DNA from: a virus
DNA length: 37,639 nt
IMG/VR virus record: IMGVR_UViG_3300029624_000222
Coordinates: 1-37,639 of that record
Strand: one strand, 5' to 3'
Below are positions 24,315-31,121 of the stretch, piece by piece. The notes under the pieces are model-generated. The model searched no databases, was not told the DNA's origin, and saw only the letters and a list, made by a program, of their open reading frames with translations. Position 1 is the first letter of the stretch; each line of letters starts with the position of its first letter. The translations under genes were made by a program, and so were the position numbers.

Positions 24315-24346
24315 CCTTCCCCACCAGCAAGCGAGGAAAGTTCAAG

Positions 24347-24655
24347 ATGTCTATCACACTGCTCAGACAGGGCGAAATTGAGCTCATGCCCTGCACCGTC
24401 CCCGATCCGGAACAGATGAACGATGACCGGGCTGCTTGGGCGCTGCACGCCCTGCTTGCCTTCGTCGACTTGACCAATGTCGAAGCCGACGACGCGCTGG
24501 CCGACCTCCTGTCAGACCTGATGCACCTTTCCGACAGGGCCCGGGCCGACACCGACCGGGATGATGCATTCGACTTTGAGGCCTGCCTGGCGCGGGCGCG
24601 CAGTAACTATCAGGCCGAAACGCTTGCACAGCCGAACACAGGGGGCTCGTTATGA
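24347..24655 (+). CDS. Hypothetical protein of ardC operon (102 aa)
   Basis: The start ATG at 24347 has GAGGAAAG upstream; a longer reading overlaps the previous gene and is rejected. The acidic, helical protein has ADDALADLLSDLMHLSDRAR and FEACLARARSNYQAE, a pattern I associate with short proteins of plasmid and phage early regions. The stop overlaps the next start as ATGA. Function unknown. Confidence 0.65.
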   Translation: MSITLLRQGEIELMPCTVPDPEQMNDDRAAWALHALLAFVDLTNVEADDALADLLSDLMHLSDRARADTDRDDAFDFEACLARARSNYQAETLAQPNTGGSL

Positions 24656-25191
24656 CCATTCCTTCCGTCTGGGACTGGGACGCCCCAAGCCAGCAAGCCA
24701 TCCTGTTGCCGCCTGAGTACCAGACTACAGCCCGGACGCCGACGCCCTACCCGGCCGACTTCGACGGCACGCACCCGGTCATGGCCGTAGCCTGCCCCGC
24801 TTGCCGCGCGCGGCCGGGGAGCCCGTGCAAGCGGCCATCAGGGCACCGGGCCAGCGACTTCCACAGGGACCGGAAGGCCTATGCCGACATGGTGTGGCTG
24901 GCCCAGGGCGAAGCACACACCGCGCCGTTCGTGGTGCCGGTCATGGATTGCTATGGGATGGTCTGTTATGTGCGCCGGGCCGCACTCAACGATCCTCGTC
25001 AGCAGATGCTTGTTCTGGTCGAACCGGAGACAGGTGAGGCCATCAGCGATGCGCCGGGGTTCAGGCCCGGCACGGCCGCCCTTTTGCACCGGGGCAACAT
25101 CGTCCGGGAGCTCAAGCCCAAGCGCCACATGACCGCTGACCCGGCTGCCGAGGGCCGCACAGTTGCTGGCCAGATGGAGATGGACCTATGA
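24652..25191 (+). CDS. Hypothetical protein with zinc-binding motif
   Basis: The 179-residue protein carries a compact Cys/His cluster at residues 48-71 (CPACRARPGSPC, then GHRASDFHRD; C48, C51, C59, H65, H71). Phage and actinobacterial proteins with this CPxC-GxPC-H pattern are thought to bind zinc and perhaps DNA. The remainder includes YGMVCYVRRAALND and a basic tail. It is coupled by ATGA to both neighbours. The precise role is unknown. Confidence 0.65.
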   Translation: MTIPSVWDWDAPSQQAILLPPEYQTTARTPTPYPADFDGTHPVMAVACPACRARPGSPCKRPSGHRASDFHRDRKAYADMVWLAQGEAHTAPFVVPVMDCYGMVCYVRRAALNDPRQQMLVLVEPETGEAISDAPGFRPGTAALLHRGNIVRELKPKRHMTADPAAEGRTVAGQMEMDL

Positions 25192-25427
25192 GCGGCAGCC
25201 GCATCAGCATCAGATCCGCGTGGATCCGCCGCGAGCAAGCCGCGCATCTCCGCGCCTTGGAGCAGCCAATGCAGCCGTCGACGCGCTACACTGACGGCAC
25301 GACGGCCGGGGCCATGCGCGCCGCCTTCTCGAATCACAACGCCGCGGCTACAACAGCGGCCGACCCTCGGAGCCTGCCGCCCGAAGGCCTGCCGCTATTC
25401 AGCACGGAGACATGCACCGATGAATGA
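25188..25427 (+). CDS. Hypothetical protein (79 aa)
   Basis: This short protein starts MSGSRISIRSAWIRREQAAH and has a low-complexity middle and an acidic end. It is coupled by ATGA to the gene before it and overlaps the XRE-type gene after it by 8 nt, which supports translation. No motif was found. Confidence 0.55.
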   Translation: MSGSRISIRSAWIRREQAAHLRALEQPMQPSTRYTDGTTAGAMRAAFSNHNAAATTAADPRSLPPEGLPLFSTETCTDE

Positions 25428-25635
25428 CGAAGCACTGACACCTGGCCAGGTGAAGGCATGGCGCCAGCGCCTCGGGTGGACCCAGGCGGAGGCCTGCGCA
25501 GAGCTCGGCAAGAGCGAGCGGGCCTATCGTGGGTATGAGAAGGGAGCCACCCTGCCCGCCAGCACAGTCAAACTCATGCGGGAAATCTGGCGGCGGCGGC
25601 GCATCTTCCAGTGGCCACCAGCGCCGCAGGATTAA
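25420..25635 (+). CDS. XRE-type helix-turn-helix regulator (71 aa)
   Basis: The protein is almost entirely one HTH_3 fold: TPGQVKAWRQRLGWTQAEAC, then AELGKSERAYRGYEKGATLP, ending with a basic helix. Single-domain XRE proteins act as dimeric DNA-binding repressors. Being the last gene of the ardC operon, it is a candidate to bind the palindromes at 22423-22479 and shut the operon down. Its stop lies 3 nt from the stop of the convergent 74-residue gene. Confidence 0.78.
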   Translation: MNDEALTPGQVKAWRQRLGWTQAEACAELGKSERAYRGYEKGATLPASTVKLMREIWRRRRIFQWPPAPQD

Positions 25636-25638
25636 GGG

Positions 25639-25863
25639 TTACTCGCCTTGCGTGTTGAGGCGCTGGACGAGACGCACCAGGGCCAGCAGGGCCAGGCCAG
25701 CCGCCGCGCCCAGCATGGACCATTGAAGCCCGCCATAGAGGAAGTCGCGCAGATACACATCCACGCCTCGCCCCTGCTCGAACAGCCCAAGCGTGAACCC
25801 AGCGGCCGCGCCGAGAAGCATAGCCAAACCGATGATGGCGGAAAGGTGCAAATTCTGGTTCAT
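25639..25863 (-). CDS. Small two-TM membrane protein
   Basis: This 74-residue protein has hydrophobic segments at about residues 8-28 (SAIIGLAMLLGAAAGFTLGL) and 44-66 (GLQWSMLGAAAGLALLALVR). It is the last gene of the minus-strand early operon, 40 nt after the helicase stop. Size and topology would also suit a holin- or superinfection-exclusion-type protein, but nothing confirms that. Confidence 0.6.
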   Translation of the reverse strand: MNQNLHLSAIIGLAMLLGAAAGFTLGLFEQGRGVDVYLRDFLYGGLQWSMLGAAAGLALLALVRLVQRLNTQGE

Positions 25864-25903
25864 GCGCAGAATATGGCATCGGCCGGGCCGGATTTGAAGT
25901 GGC

Positions 25904-27796
25904 CTAGTCAGCGTCGTGCTGGTCCCTCAAGGGCTTGCCATCCTCGGTCCCGAACAGCACCGGCGTCGGGATCATGACGCATTTGGGGGATCTGCCCTGA
26001 AAGCGGACATTGTGATCCGTGATCCCGCCGTCTTCCTTGAACCGTGACAGGCTGGCCACATACCCGCCGGTATAGCCTTGCCGCGCCTCCCAGTCGGTGC
26101 CCTCAAACATTCTGCTCAACATCGGATGCCGCTTCTGCACCGCAAGGAACGGGAACGGATGATCCTTGACCGGCTGCATTTTCATGCCGCCGACCATCAG
26201 GAGCTCGTTGGCCTCCCGCCGCTCGTTGTCCGTGCTCTCGTCCTTGCACCAGACCCTCACAAGCTCCGCCACCGTCCGCCGTGATCCGCCGCTATAGGCG
26301 TCAGGCCGCGAGTTGAGCAAATGATCAAGGCACCGCTCCGCATCGGTGGCCTGGTCGAGGTTCTGTTTCCACTCCCGTGCGGCTAGGCGATCCTTCCAGA
26401 TTTCTAGGTCTTCTTCGTCGGGCAGGTGATCGAATAGCACCAGGTGCCGGGCCGCGAGCATCGTTCCCAGCTGATCCGCGCCGCGCGCATCATGACCTGC
26501 GTCCATCAAAGCCACGGCATAGGCATCAAGGGTTTGGGAAAAACGCGGCCACTGATCGATGATCCGCCGCAGCATCATCCGCCCAGCCGCTTTTACAGCA
26601 TCCTCGTCGAGCGTGAACGGAACCCTGTCCGTCAGCCGGTTAAGAGAGAGGATCGCAGACCGGGAAAGCTCCGCGTCCGTCATATCGGGGATCCGGATCG
26701 CGGCAAACAGGAATGACGAGCGACACTGAAACTCCACGCCCTTGTGATCCTGCCCGCCGCGCAGCATCAGATCCCCGTCATAGGCTGTTCGGGCGAGCCG
26801 CAACAACGCTTTCATGCGCGCCGAGTTTTCCCCGCGCTCGGCTTCGTCAACCATGATTGGCAGGGCCGATTGCCCCAGCCGCTGATAAAGACCGGCCGCA
26901 GTCGTGTCCTTCGTCTTGATAAGCCCCGGACCAATCAGCGCCTGCATAACGTCCTGCAAGGTGGATTTGCCCGTGCCCCTGTCGCCAGTCAGCCAGATGA
27001 TGGGGCGCACTTCCAATGCGCCGCAAACCATCGCACTGCACACCCAGGCAAAGGCCAGGTGGGGGTCAACCTCCGGCCGCTCCCAATTCCACGTCTGAAA
27101 CAACTGGATGATTTCGGAAATCGGGCCATCTGAGCATTCGTCGCCGCCCTCTGCCGCCACTGCCGCCTTGGACGGCTCCGGCAACGCATACCCTCGCGGA
27201 TAGATATGGTCGCCGAGTGGCCCCGCAGGCAGGGTGGACAGGTGAGCAGGCTTGCCCGTCCCGACCGGCCGCGCATGGATCAGCCGGTCGCCCAGATGCA
27301 GGATCATGCCATTGGCGTCGTCCCGCCAGGCACCGCGACCCCGCATCTTTTCCGAAGCGTCCCAGATCCCCGCACGCGTGCACGCGCGCATGAGGCTCGT
27401 GCGTACATCGCCGGAGTTGAAGCCTGTTATCAGCCAGTCGGTCCCGATCTTGTTACCCTCGGCATCCCGGACCACGACCTCCTTTTTCTGAGGGTAATTC
27501 TCGATCAGCCATTCGTCGTCGCCACACATCGATACGAATTGATTGTGCCCGTGATCCGTCTCGTTGTAGCGCACCACAACATTGATGCTGTTCAGGTAGT
27601 AGAACCCCTTGCCGTCACCGTCCCGGCCCAGCGGCAGCACCGGCGCGTCGGGCCCTAGGCCCAGTTGCTCCGCCCGGCGCGACTGAGTGACCTGCGCCTC
27701 AATCTCAAGCTCCGAGAGATCCTGTCCCATGTCATCGGGATCGACCGCGTCGTTGAGGATGCTGGTCAGGTTCGGGCCTTTCGCGTTACCGGCCAT
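25904..27796 (-). CDS. Phage replicative helicase-like ATPase
   Basis: The 630-residue protein has a P-loop ATPase core: Walker A GDRGTGKST at 271-279 and Walker B LPIMVDEAE at 312-320. A long N-terminal domain and a C-terminal helical region flank it. Together with the upstream Toprim primase it likely forms the replication module. The ATG at 27796 overlaps the previous stop as TGATG; an upstream non-ATG start at 27850 is rejected. No DnaB-type motif set was recognised, so SF3-like or ring-ATPase membership is open. Confidence 0.75.
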   Translation of the reverse strand: MAGNAKGPNLTSILNDAVDPDDMGQDLSELEIEAQVTQSRRAEQLGLGPDAPVLPLGRDGDGKGFYYLNSINVVVRYNETDHGHNQFVSMCGDDEWLIENYPQKKEVVVRDAEGNKIGTDWLITGFNSGDVRTSLMRACTRAGIWDASEKMRGRGAWRDDANGMILHLGDRLIHARPVGTGKPAHLSTLPAGPLGDHIYPRGYALPEPSKAAVAAEGGDECSDGPISEIIQLFQTWNWERPEVDPHLAFAWVCSAMVCGALEVRPIIWLTGDRGTGKSTLQDVMQALIGPGLIKTKDTTAAGLYQRLGQSALPIMVDEAERGENSARMKALLRLARTAYDGDLMLRGGQDHKGVEFQCRSSFLFAAIRIPDMTDAELSRSAILSLNRLTDRVPFTLDEDAVKAAGRMMLRRIIDQWPRFSQTLDAYAVALMDAGHDARGADQLGTMLAARHLVLFDHLPDEEDLEIWKDRLAAREWKQNLDQATDAERCLDHLLNSRPDAYSGGSRRTVAELVRVWCKDESTDNERREANELLMVGGMKMQPVKDHPFPFLAVQKRHPMLSRMFEGTDWEARQGYTGGYVASLSRFKEDGGITDHNVRFQGRSPKCVMIPTPVLFGTEDGKPLRDQHDAD

Positions 27797-28053
27797 CAGA
27801 TTAGCCCCCCAGTCACAAACACCAGCACGCCAGCAACCCAGGCCTGCCACGTTGCCCGCGTCATGCTTTCACGGCCCTTGCCTGCATCTTCGACTGCGAA
27901 GTAGACGGCCATGAAGTAAAAGGCGCTGCCCGCCGCCCGCTCCAAAAGTGCGAAACCTGCATTTGCATTGAAGCCCGGCAGCACCGTGGCTGCACCGGCC
28001 GCGATCAGTGTCCACGCCGTCACCCAGCACATAGCTCTAACTGCGCCCTGCAT
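27796..28053 (-). CDS. Three-TM membrane protein between primase and helicase genes
   Basis: The 85-residue protein starts at the ATG overlapping the primase stop (TGATG). Hydrophobic segments lie at about residues 7-27 (WVTAWTLIAAGAATVLPGF), 36-53 (AGSAFYFMAVYFAV) and 67-85 (AWVAGVLVFVTGGLI). It is translationally coupled to both replication genes. A role tethering replication to the membrane, or in exclusion, is speculative. Confidence 0.65.
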   Translation of the reverse strand: MQGAVRAMCWVTAWTLIAAGAATVLPGFNANAGFALLERAAGSAFYFMAVYFAVEDAGKGRESMTRATWQAWVAGVLVFVTGGLI

Positions 28054-29138
28054 CAGGCCCCCTCTTTCATAAGCATGTCGTTGATGTCGCCGGCATCCGG
28101 CCACCACCGGCTCGCAATAACGCCGCGTTTCTTGTGCGTCCGGACGGCCGCATCTACCAGGTCGGACACCGCCTCGTTCGGGCGTCCGTCCTTTTTGAGC
28201 GGCGCGTCACCGACAATCACCAGCCGCGCACCCGCCGGTACGGGCAGATTGGCAAAGTTGGACACGCCAACCGCTGCCGCGATGATTGGATCCAGCTGCT
28301 CATTGGCCGCGTCCAGGCGGCGCAAGGTCAAAGCGTTCTCGATCCCCTCGGTCGCAAGGACCAGATCACCCGGCCGTGCCCGGTGCATCGGCCGGTTCCC
28401 ATGCCCGCGCGAGATCGAAATGTAGCCGCCCTTGTAAAGCCCCAGCGTCTTCTTCGGCTGCTCAAGCCGGGCCTTGCTGACTGACCCGTCCGGGCGGCGT
28501 TCCAGATAGGTACGGTGGACACTGATTATCCGCCCGTCGCCGTTGACGATCTGGGTCAGCATGGCAGGCAGCGCGCGCCGCGCTTCGCTGCAATAGCAGG
28601 CGTCGATATGCCGGATGGCACCGCCAACCAGCTTGACCCCATTCTCACCCACCAGGGGAAGCCCCCTGCCCGCCAGGTAGTCAGCGGTCAGCGTGCCGTT
28701 TAGATCCGCCTGCGCTTCATGCAGCCACATATGACGGGCCTGGCCGCGTAGTTTGCGCGCCTCGGCCTCGGCCTGCTCACGGGCCTTGCGGCGTTTCTCC
28801 TGTGCCTCCCTTCGGCGGAGGCGCAGGCTGTTGGGATCCAGGTCTGACAGCCCAGTCTCCGCCTTGATCCAGGCCAGTGCTTCTTTCAGGTCGCCACGGA
28901 ACAGGACTTCCGCGACGAGACTGATCGCGTCGCCGCCCTCCCCGCTCGAAAAGTCTCGCCAGACGCCAGCCTTCGCGCCACGCAGGCAAACCGACATCGA
29001 GCCGCCGGGTTCACCGGCCGGAGATCCACAGACCCATTCCCGGCCACGTCGCTTGCCGCCGGGCAGGTGCTGATGGCAGAAGCCTTCAAGGTGAGGCAGG
29101 AACTCGGCTTTGATGGTTGCGATATCAATCGGTGCCAT
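28053..29138 (-). CDS. DNA primase, zinc-binding and Toprim domains
   Basis: The 361-residue protein has an N-terminal primase-type zinc region: residues about 21-71, with C21, C37 and C51, WVCGSPAGEPGGSMSV, VWRDFSSGEGGDAISL. A charged linker and a Toprim-like domain follow, with LVLATEGIENALTL near residue 265 and LVIVGDA near 310, followed by SRWWPDAGDINDML. Such proteins make RNA primers for phage replication. The ATG overlaps the preceding gene by 14 nt, and GGGGCTGACCG precedes it. Confidence 0.82.
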   Translation of the reverse strand: MAPIDIATIKAEFLPHLEGFCHQHLPGGKRRGREWVCGSPAGEPGGSMSVCLRGAKAGVWRDFSSGEGGDAISLVAEVLFRGDLKEALAWIKAETGLSDLDPNSLRLRRREAQEKRRKAREQAEAEARKLRGQARHMWLHEAQADLNGTLTADYLAGRGLPLVGENGVKLVGGAIRHIDACYCSEARRALPAMLTQIVNGDGRIISVHRTYLERRPDGSVSKARLEQPKKTLGLYKGGYISISRGHGNRPMHRARPGDLVLATEGIENALTLRRLDAANEQLDPIIAAAVGVSNFANLPVPAGARLVIVGDAPLKKDGRPNEAVSDLVDAAVRTHKKRGVIASRWWPDAGDINDMLMKEGA

Positions 29139-29322
29139 CGGTCAGCCCCTTGGCCCATTCGCCGAACAGCTTGCTTGCCTCCCGCAACAGCCCGGCAAGG
29201 TGCCCGATGGTCAGCGGGATAACGCGCACATCGTCACCGCAGCCGACGACGAGCTCCGCGACAGCTGCGCCAGGCAGTTCAGAGGGGCGCAGATAGACCA
29301 GGACTTTGCTTTGAATCGCCAT
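29125..29322 (-). CDS. Hypothetical protein (65 aa)
   Basis: This small protein (MAIQSKVLVYLRPSELPGAA at the start, IGHLAGLLREASKLFGEWAK near the end) starts 3 nt after the previous stop and overlaps the primase start by 14 nt, consistent with operonic translation. No known motif. Confidence 0.55.
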   Translation of the reverse strand: MAIQSKVLVYLRPSELPGAAVAELVVGCGDDVRVIPLTIGHLAGLLREASKLFGEWAKGLTDGTD

Positions 29323-29325
29323 GGG

Positions 29326-29619
29326 TCAGCCGCCAATATCCGCCCTGGCCTGCCAGGCGTGCCGCTTCACCTTGCTTTGCGCGCCGATGGTCGAGAGCAA
29401 GGGCTGCATGGCCTGAGCAAGATCCTCCCGCAGCGTCTCCGCCGCGAACACGAGCGCGATCTGTGCCAGCAACTCAACCCGGGGCGACCGCGTTCGGCCG
29501 GCCGCCAGAACAGCCCGCGCGGAGGCGCGCAACCGCTCCACCAGATCCGCCCCGGCAGAGCTGCCCGCCGTGGCCGCTGCATTACAGTCCATCAGGAAGG
29601 CGATTTCCGGATCCGGCAT
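29326..29619 (-). CDS. Hypothetical helical protein (97 aa)
   Basis: The ATG at 29619 is chosen because GGAG lies 8 nt upstream; longer frames overlap the HTH gene. The product is Ala- and Leu-rich helix (ADLVERLRASARAVLAAGRT, QIALVFAAETLREDLAQAM) with a basic end. It lies in the early operon directly after the HTH regulator. Function unknown. Confidence 0.55.
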   Translation of the reverse strand: MPDPEIAFLMDCNAAATAGSSAGADLVERLRASARAVLAAGRTRSPRVELLAQIALVFAAETLREDLAQAMQPLLSTIGAQSKVKRHAWQARADIGG

Positions 29620-29624
29620 AGCGG

Positions 29625-29915
29625 TCACTCCGCTGCCTGAACGGATGCGCTTTGCCGATGCCGCGAAAGGATCGTCAAGGCGTCGACCGGATACCGCTTG
29701 ATGAGCTCTTCGAGCCGGGCTTTTTCCTCTTCCTGGATCACCCGCTCGACCGCGTTGTACGTCGAGGCGTGCGGCTTGCCCCCCGTCTTTTCCCAGCGGA
29801 AGAAGGTCGTGGTGTGGACCTGCGCGCGGTCGCAGACCTCCTGCCGCGTCAGCCCGACCGCCAGAAGACGGCGCACCAGATTTGAAAATGACCCCTGCAT
29901 TTGCATAATTAGCAT
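29625..29915 (-). CDS. Helix-turn-helix regulator, Cro-like position
   Basis: The 96-residue protein has an HTH at about residues 20-45 (GLTRQEVCDRAQVHTTTFFR, then WEKTGGKP) followed by a charged helix. It is the first gene of the early minus-strand operon, divergent from the CI-like repressor, which is the classical place of a Cro-type regulator. Three in-frame ATGs (29915, 29906, 29900) are possible. None has a clear SD, and an operator half-site lies under them. Confidence 0.7.
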   Translation of the reverse strand: MLIMQMQGSFSNLVRRLLAVGLTRQEVCDRAQVHTTTFFRWEKTGGKPHASTYNAVERVIQEEEKARLEELIKRYPVDALTILSRHRQSASVQAAE

Positions 29916-29948
29916 ACGCAGGTGATTTGCGAATTAAGTCAAGTCGCC

Positions 29949-29978
29949 GAGATACAAAATGCAGGGTCCACAATGCAA
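29949..29978 (-). promoter_or_regulatory. Putative early promoter with operator in its spacer
   Basis: On the minus strand, TTGCAT (plus 29973-29978) and TATCTC (plus 29949-29954) are separated by 18 bp. The operator-like site 29960-29977 fills the spacer. The -10 hexamer equals that proposed for ardC. Transcription would start near 29942, about 27 nt before the first ATG of the HTH gene. Confidence 0.45.
29960..29977. promoter_or_regulatory. Operator-like site in the immunity region
   Basis: TGCAGGGTCCACAATGCA is an 18-bp imperfect palindrome. Its reverse complement matches the sites at 22314-22331 (15/18) and 22358-22375 (14/18). A half-site, CCCCTGCA, lies at 29892-29899. TGCATTTGCAT (29896-29906) and ATGCAAACGCA (29973-29983) are additional related motifs. 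Confidence 0.6.
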
Positions 29979-30023
29979 ACGCATACTAGCTTTAGTGTTT
30001 CGCCGCTAAGAGGCAGTTTGCAT

Positions 30024-30614
30024 ATGTCATCAGACGATCTGAAAGACGCGAAGCTTCGCTGGCTCCGCAACAATCTGGCGCGCGCCAAGCGCACACCGAC
30101 CCAGATCGCCAATGACGCGGGCCTCTCGCCGTCCACATTGCTCCGGTATTTAAAGCCTGACTACAACCGCAACGTGAACGATGCTACCATCGTCAAGGTT
30201 GCTATCGCGCTGGGCGTAGCCCCTCCCGAGGAAATGGGGATCGAAGACAGCGGCTTTGCCACGCAGGACGTAGAACCCTTTGACCACGCGGCTAAGAGCG
30301 CCCCAACCTTGAGCCAGACGGCCAGCAACACTGCTACTGAGTACCAGGTGAAATCCGAGAGCCTGTCACTGGCGGGCTTTATGCCTGGCGACATCTTGGC
30401 CGTCGAGCATGACGCCGCCCTTAGTCGCGGCGACATCGTACTAGCTGAATTTCACAACCGCGCCGGGAAAACCGAAACGGTGCTGCGTGTATATGAGGGG
30501 CCCTATCTGACGGCGCGGTGCCTGCATCCGCCGGCACCCATCCTGATCGACGGGGAGAACACCCGCGTCATTGGCAAGGTGGTGCAGTGCCACAGATATC
30601 ACTGCGCCGTCTGA
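30024..30614 (+). CDS. CI-like repressor with S24-like domain lacking the catalytic dyad
   Basis: The 196-residue protein has an N-terminal HTH (TPTQIANDAGLSPSTLLRYL at about 24-43) and a C-terminal LexA/S24-like fold from about residue 105 (SLAGFMPGDILAVEHDAALS, then RGDIVLAEF and TETVLRVYEGPYL). The canonical catalytic Ser before Met-x-Pro and the Lys partner are not seen: the sequence has GFMPGD and TVLRVY. Similar alphaproteobacterial repressors exist. The ATG at 30024 follows AGAGG at 10-nt spacing; upstream ATGs at 29922 and 29973 are less likely. It presumably maintains lysogeny. Confidence 0.8.
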   Translation: MSSDDLKDAKLRWLRNNLARAKRTPTQIANDAGLSPSTLLRYLKPDYNRNVNDATIVKVAIALGVAPPEEMGIEDSGFATQDVEPFDHAAKSAPTLSQTASNTATEYQVKSESLSLAGFMPGDILAVEHDAALSRGDIVLAEFHNRAGKTETVLRVYEGPYLTARCLHPPAPILIDGENTRVIGKVVQCHRYHCAV

Positions 30615-30705
30615 TAGCCTGTAACGATTTGCACGCAGGCTAACGGCAAGCTAACGAAAACAAACTGCTTGCAAAAAATGCAAATCATGCGTAACGCTGT
30701 TGCGC

Positions 30706-31032
30706 ATGACCGAACACGCGCAAGCAACAGCAAGCAATTCCAGCACACAGGTTTCCCGTGAAACGCCCGGCAGCGATGCTGCCGGGCGCAAGACCTCGTG
30801 GAACACCCCCATTCGGCCAGGCCCGCACAATCGCTACTACCTGGCCCAGCACATCGCCTGGATCTACGAGTTTCCCACAGTCGAGGCGTTGAACCATCGC
30901 CTCGCTGCGATGACGACTGCCGGCGAGATCCCACCCCCGGAAAAAAGCTCGAAGAGGCCGAGGCGCTGGCTTGCCTGGCCGATCAAGGAACGGTTCGGCC
31001 TCGGCACTGGTGATCCGTGGCCGGACAGGTAG
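30706..31032 (+). CDS. Hypothetical protein (108 aa)
   Basis: The ATG at 30706 follows a weak leader without a clear SD. The N-terminal 35 residues are low complexity, while residues 45-75 look folded (RYYLAQHIAWIYEFPTVEAL). A basic Pro/Arg tail follows. Its coding DNA contains the perfect hairpin 30764-30788. ATGCAAATCATGCG at 30678-30691 recalls motifs of the immunity region and may be an operator for this gene. Function unknown. Confidence 0.55.
   Translation: MTEHAQATASNSSTQVSRETPGSDAAGRKTSWNTPIRPGPHNRYYLAQHIAWIYEFPTVEALNHRLAAMTTAGEIPPPEKSSKRPRRWLAWPIKERFGLGTGDPWPDR
30764..30788. repeat. Perfect hairpin inside the start of the 108-aa gene
   Basis: CGCCCGGCAGC (30764-30774) and GCTGCCGGGCG (30778-30788) form an 11-bp stem with a 3-nt GAT loop. 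There is no T-run on either side. It encodes TPGSDAAGR in the reading frame, so it may only be incidental, or it may slow translation. Confidence 0.5.
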
Positions 31033-31060
31033 CGCCCGAACACCGGCAGCCGGGCGCCGG

Positions 31061-31085
31061 GCGCTGCCTCCCCCTCCGGCAGCGC
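31061..31085 (+). promoter_or_regulatory. Hairpin in leader of the 143-aa gene
   Basis: GCGCTGCC (31061-31068) and GGCAGCGC (31078-31085) form a perfect 8-bp stem with a 9-nt pyrimidine loop. It lies 37 nt before the ATG at 31122, upstream of the repeated SD-containing 19-mer. Confidence 0.5.
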
Positions 31086-31094
31086 AAAGCCCGG

Positions 31095-31113
31095 CCTCCC
31101 CGCCACACAGGAG
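31095..31113 (+). repeat. Leader repeat with Shine-Dalgarno, copy 1
   Basis: CCTCCCCGCCACACAGGAG occurs here and exactly again at 36235-36253 before the integrase. The terminal GGAG is the ribosome-binding site of the gene starting at 31122. The upstream C-rich part is unusual for a plain SD and may be a shared translation-control element. Confidence 0.65.
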
Positions 31114-31121
31114 ACCGAACC

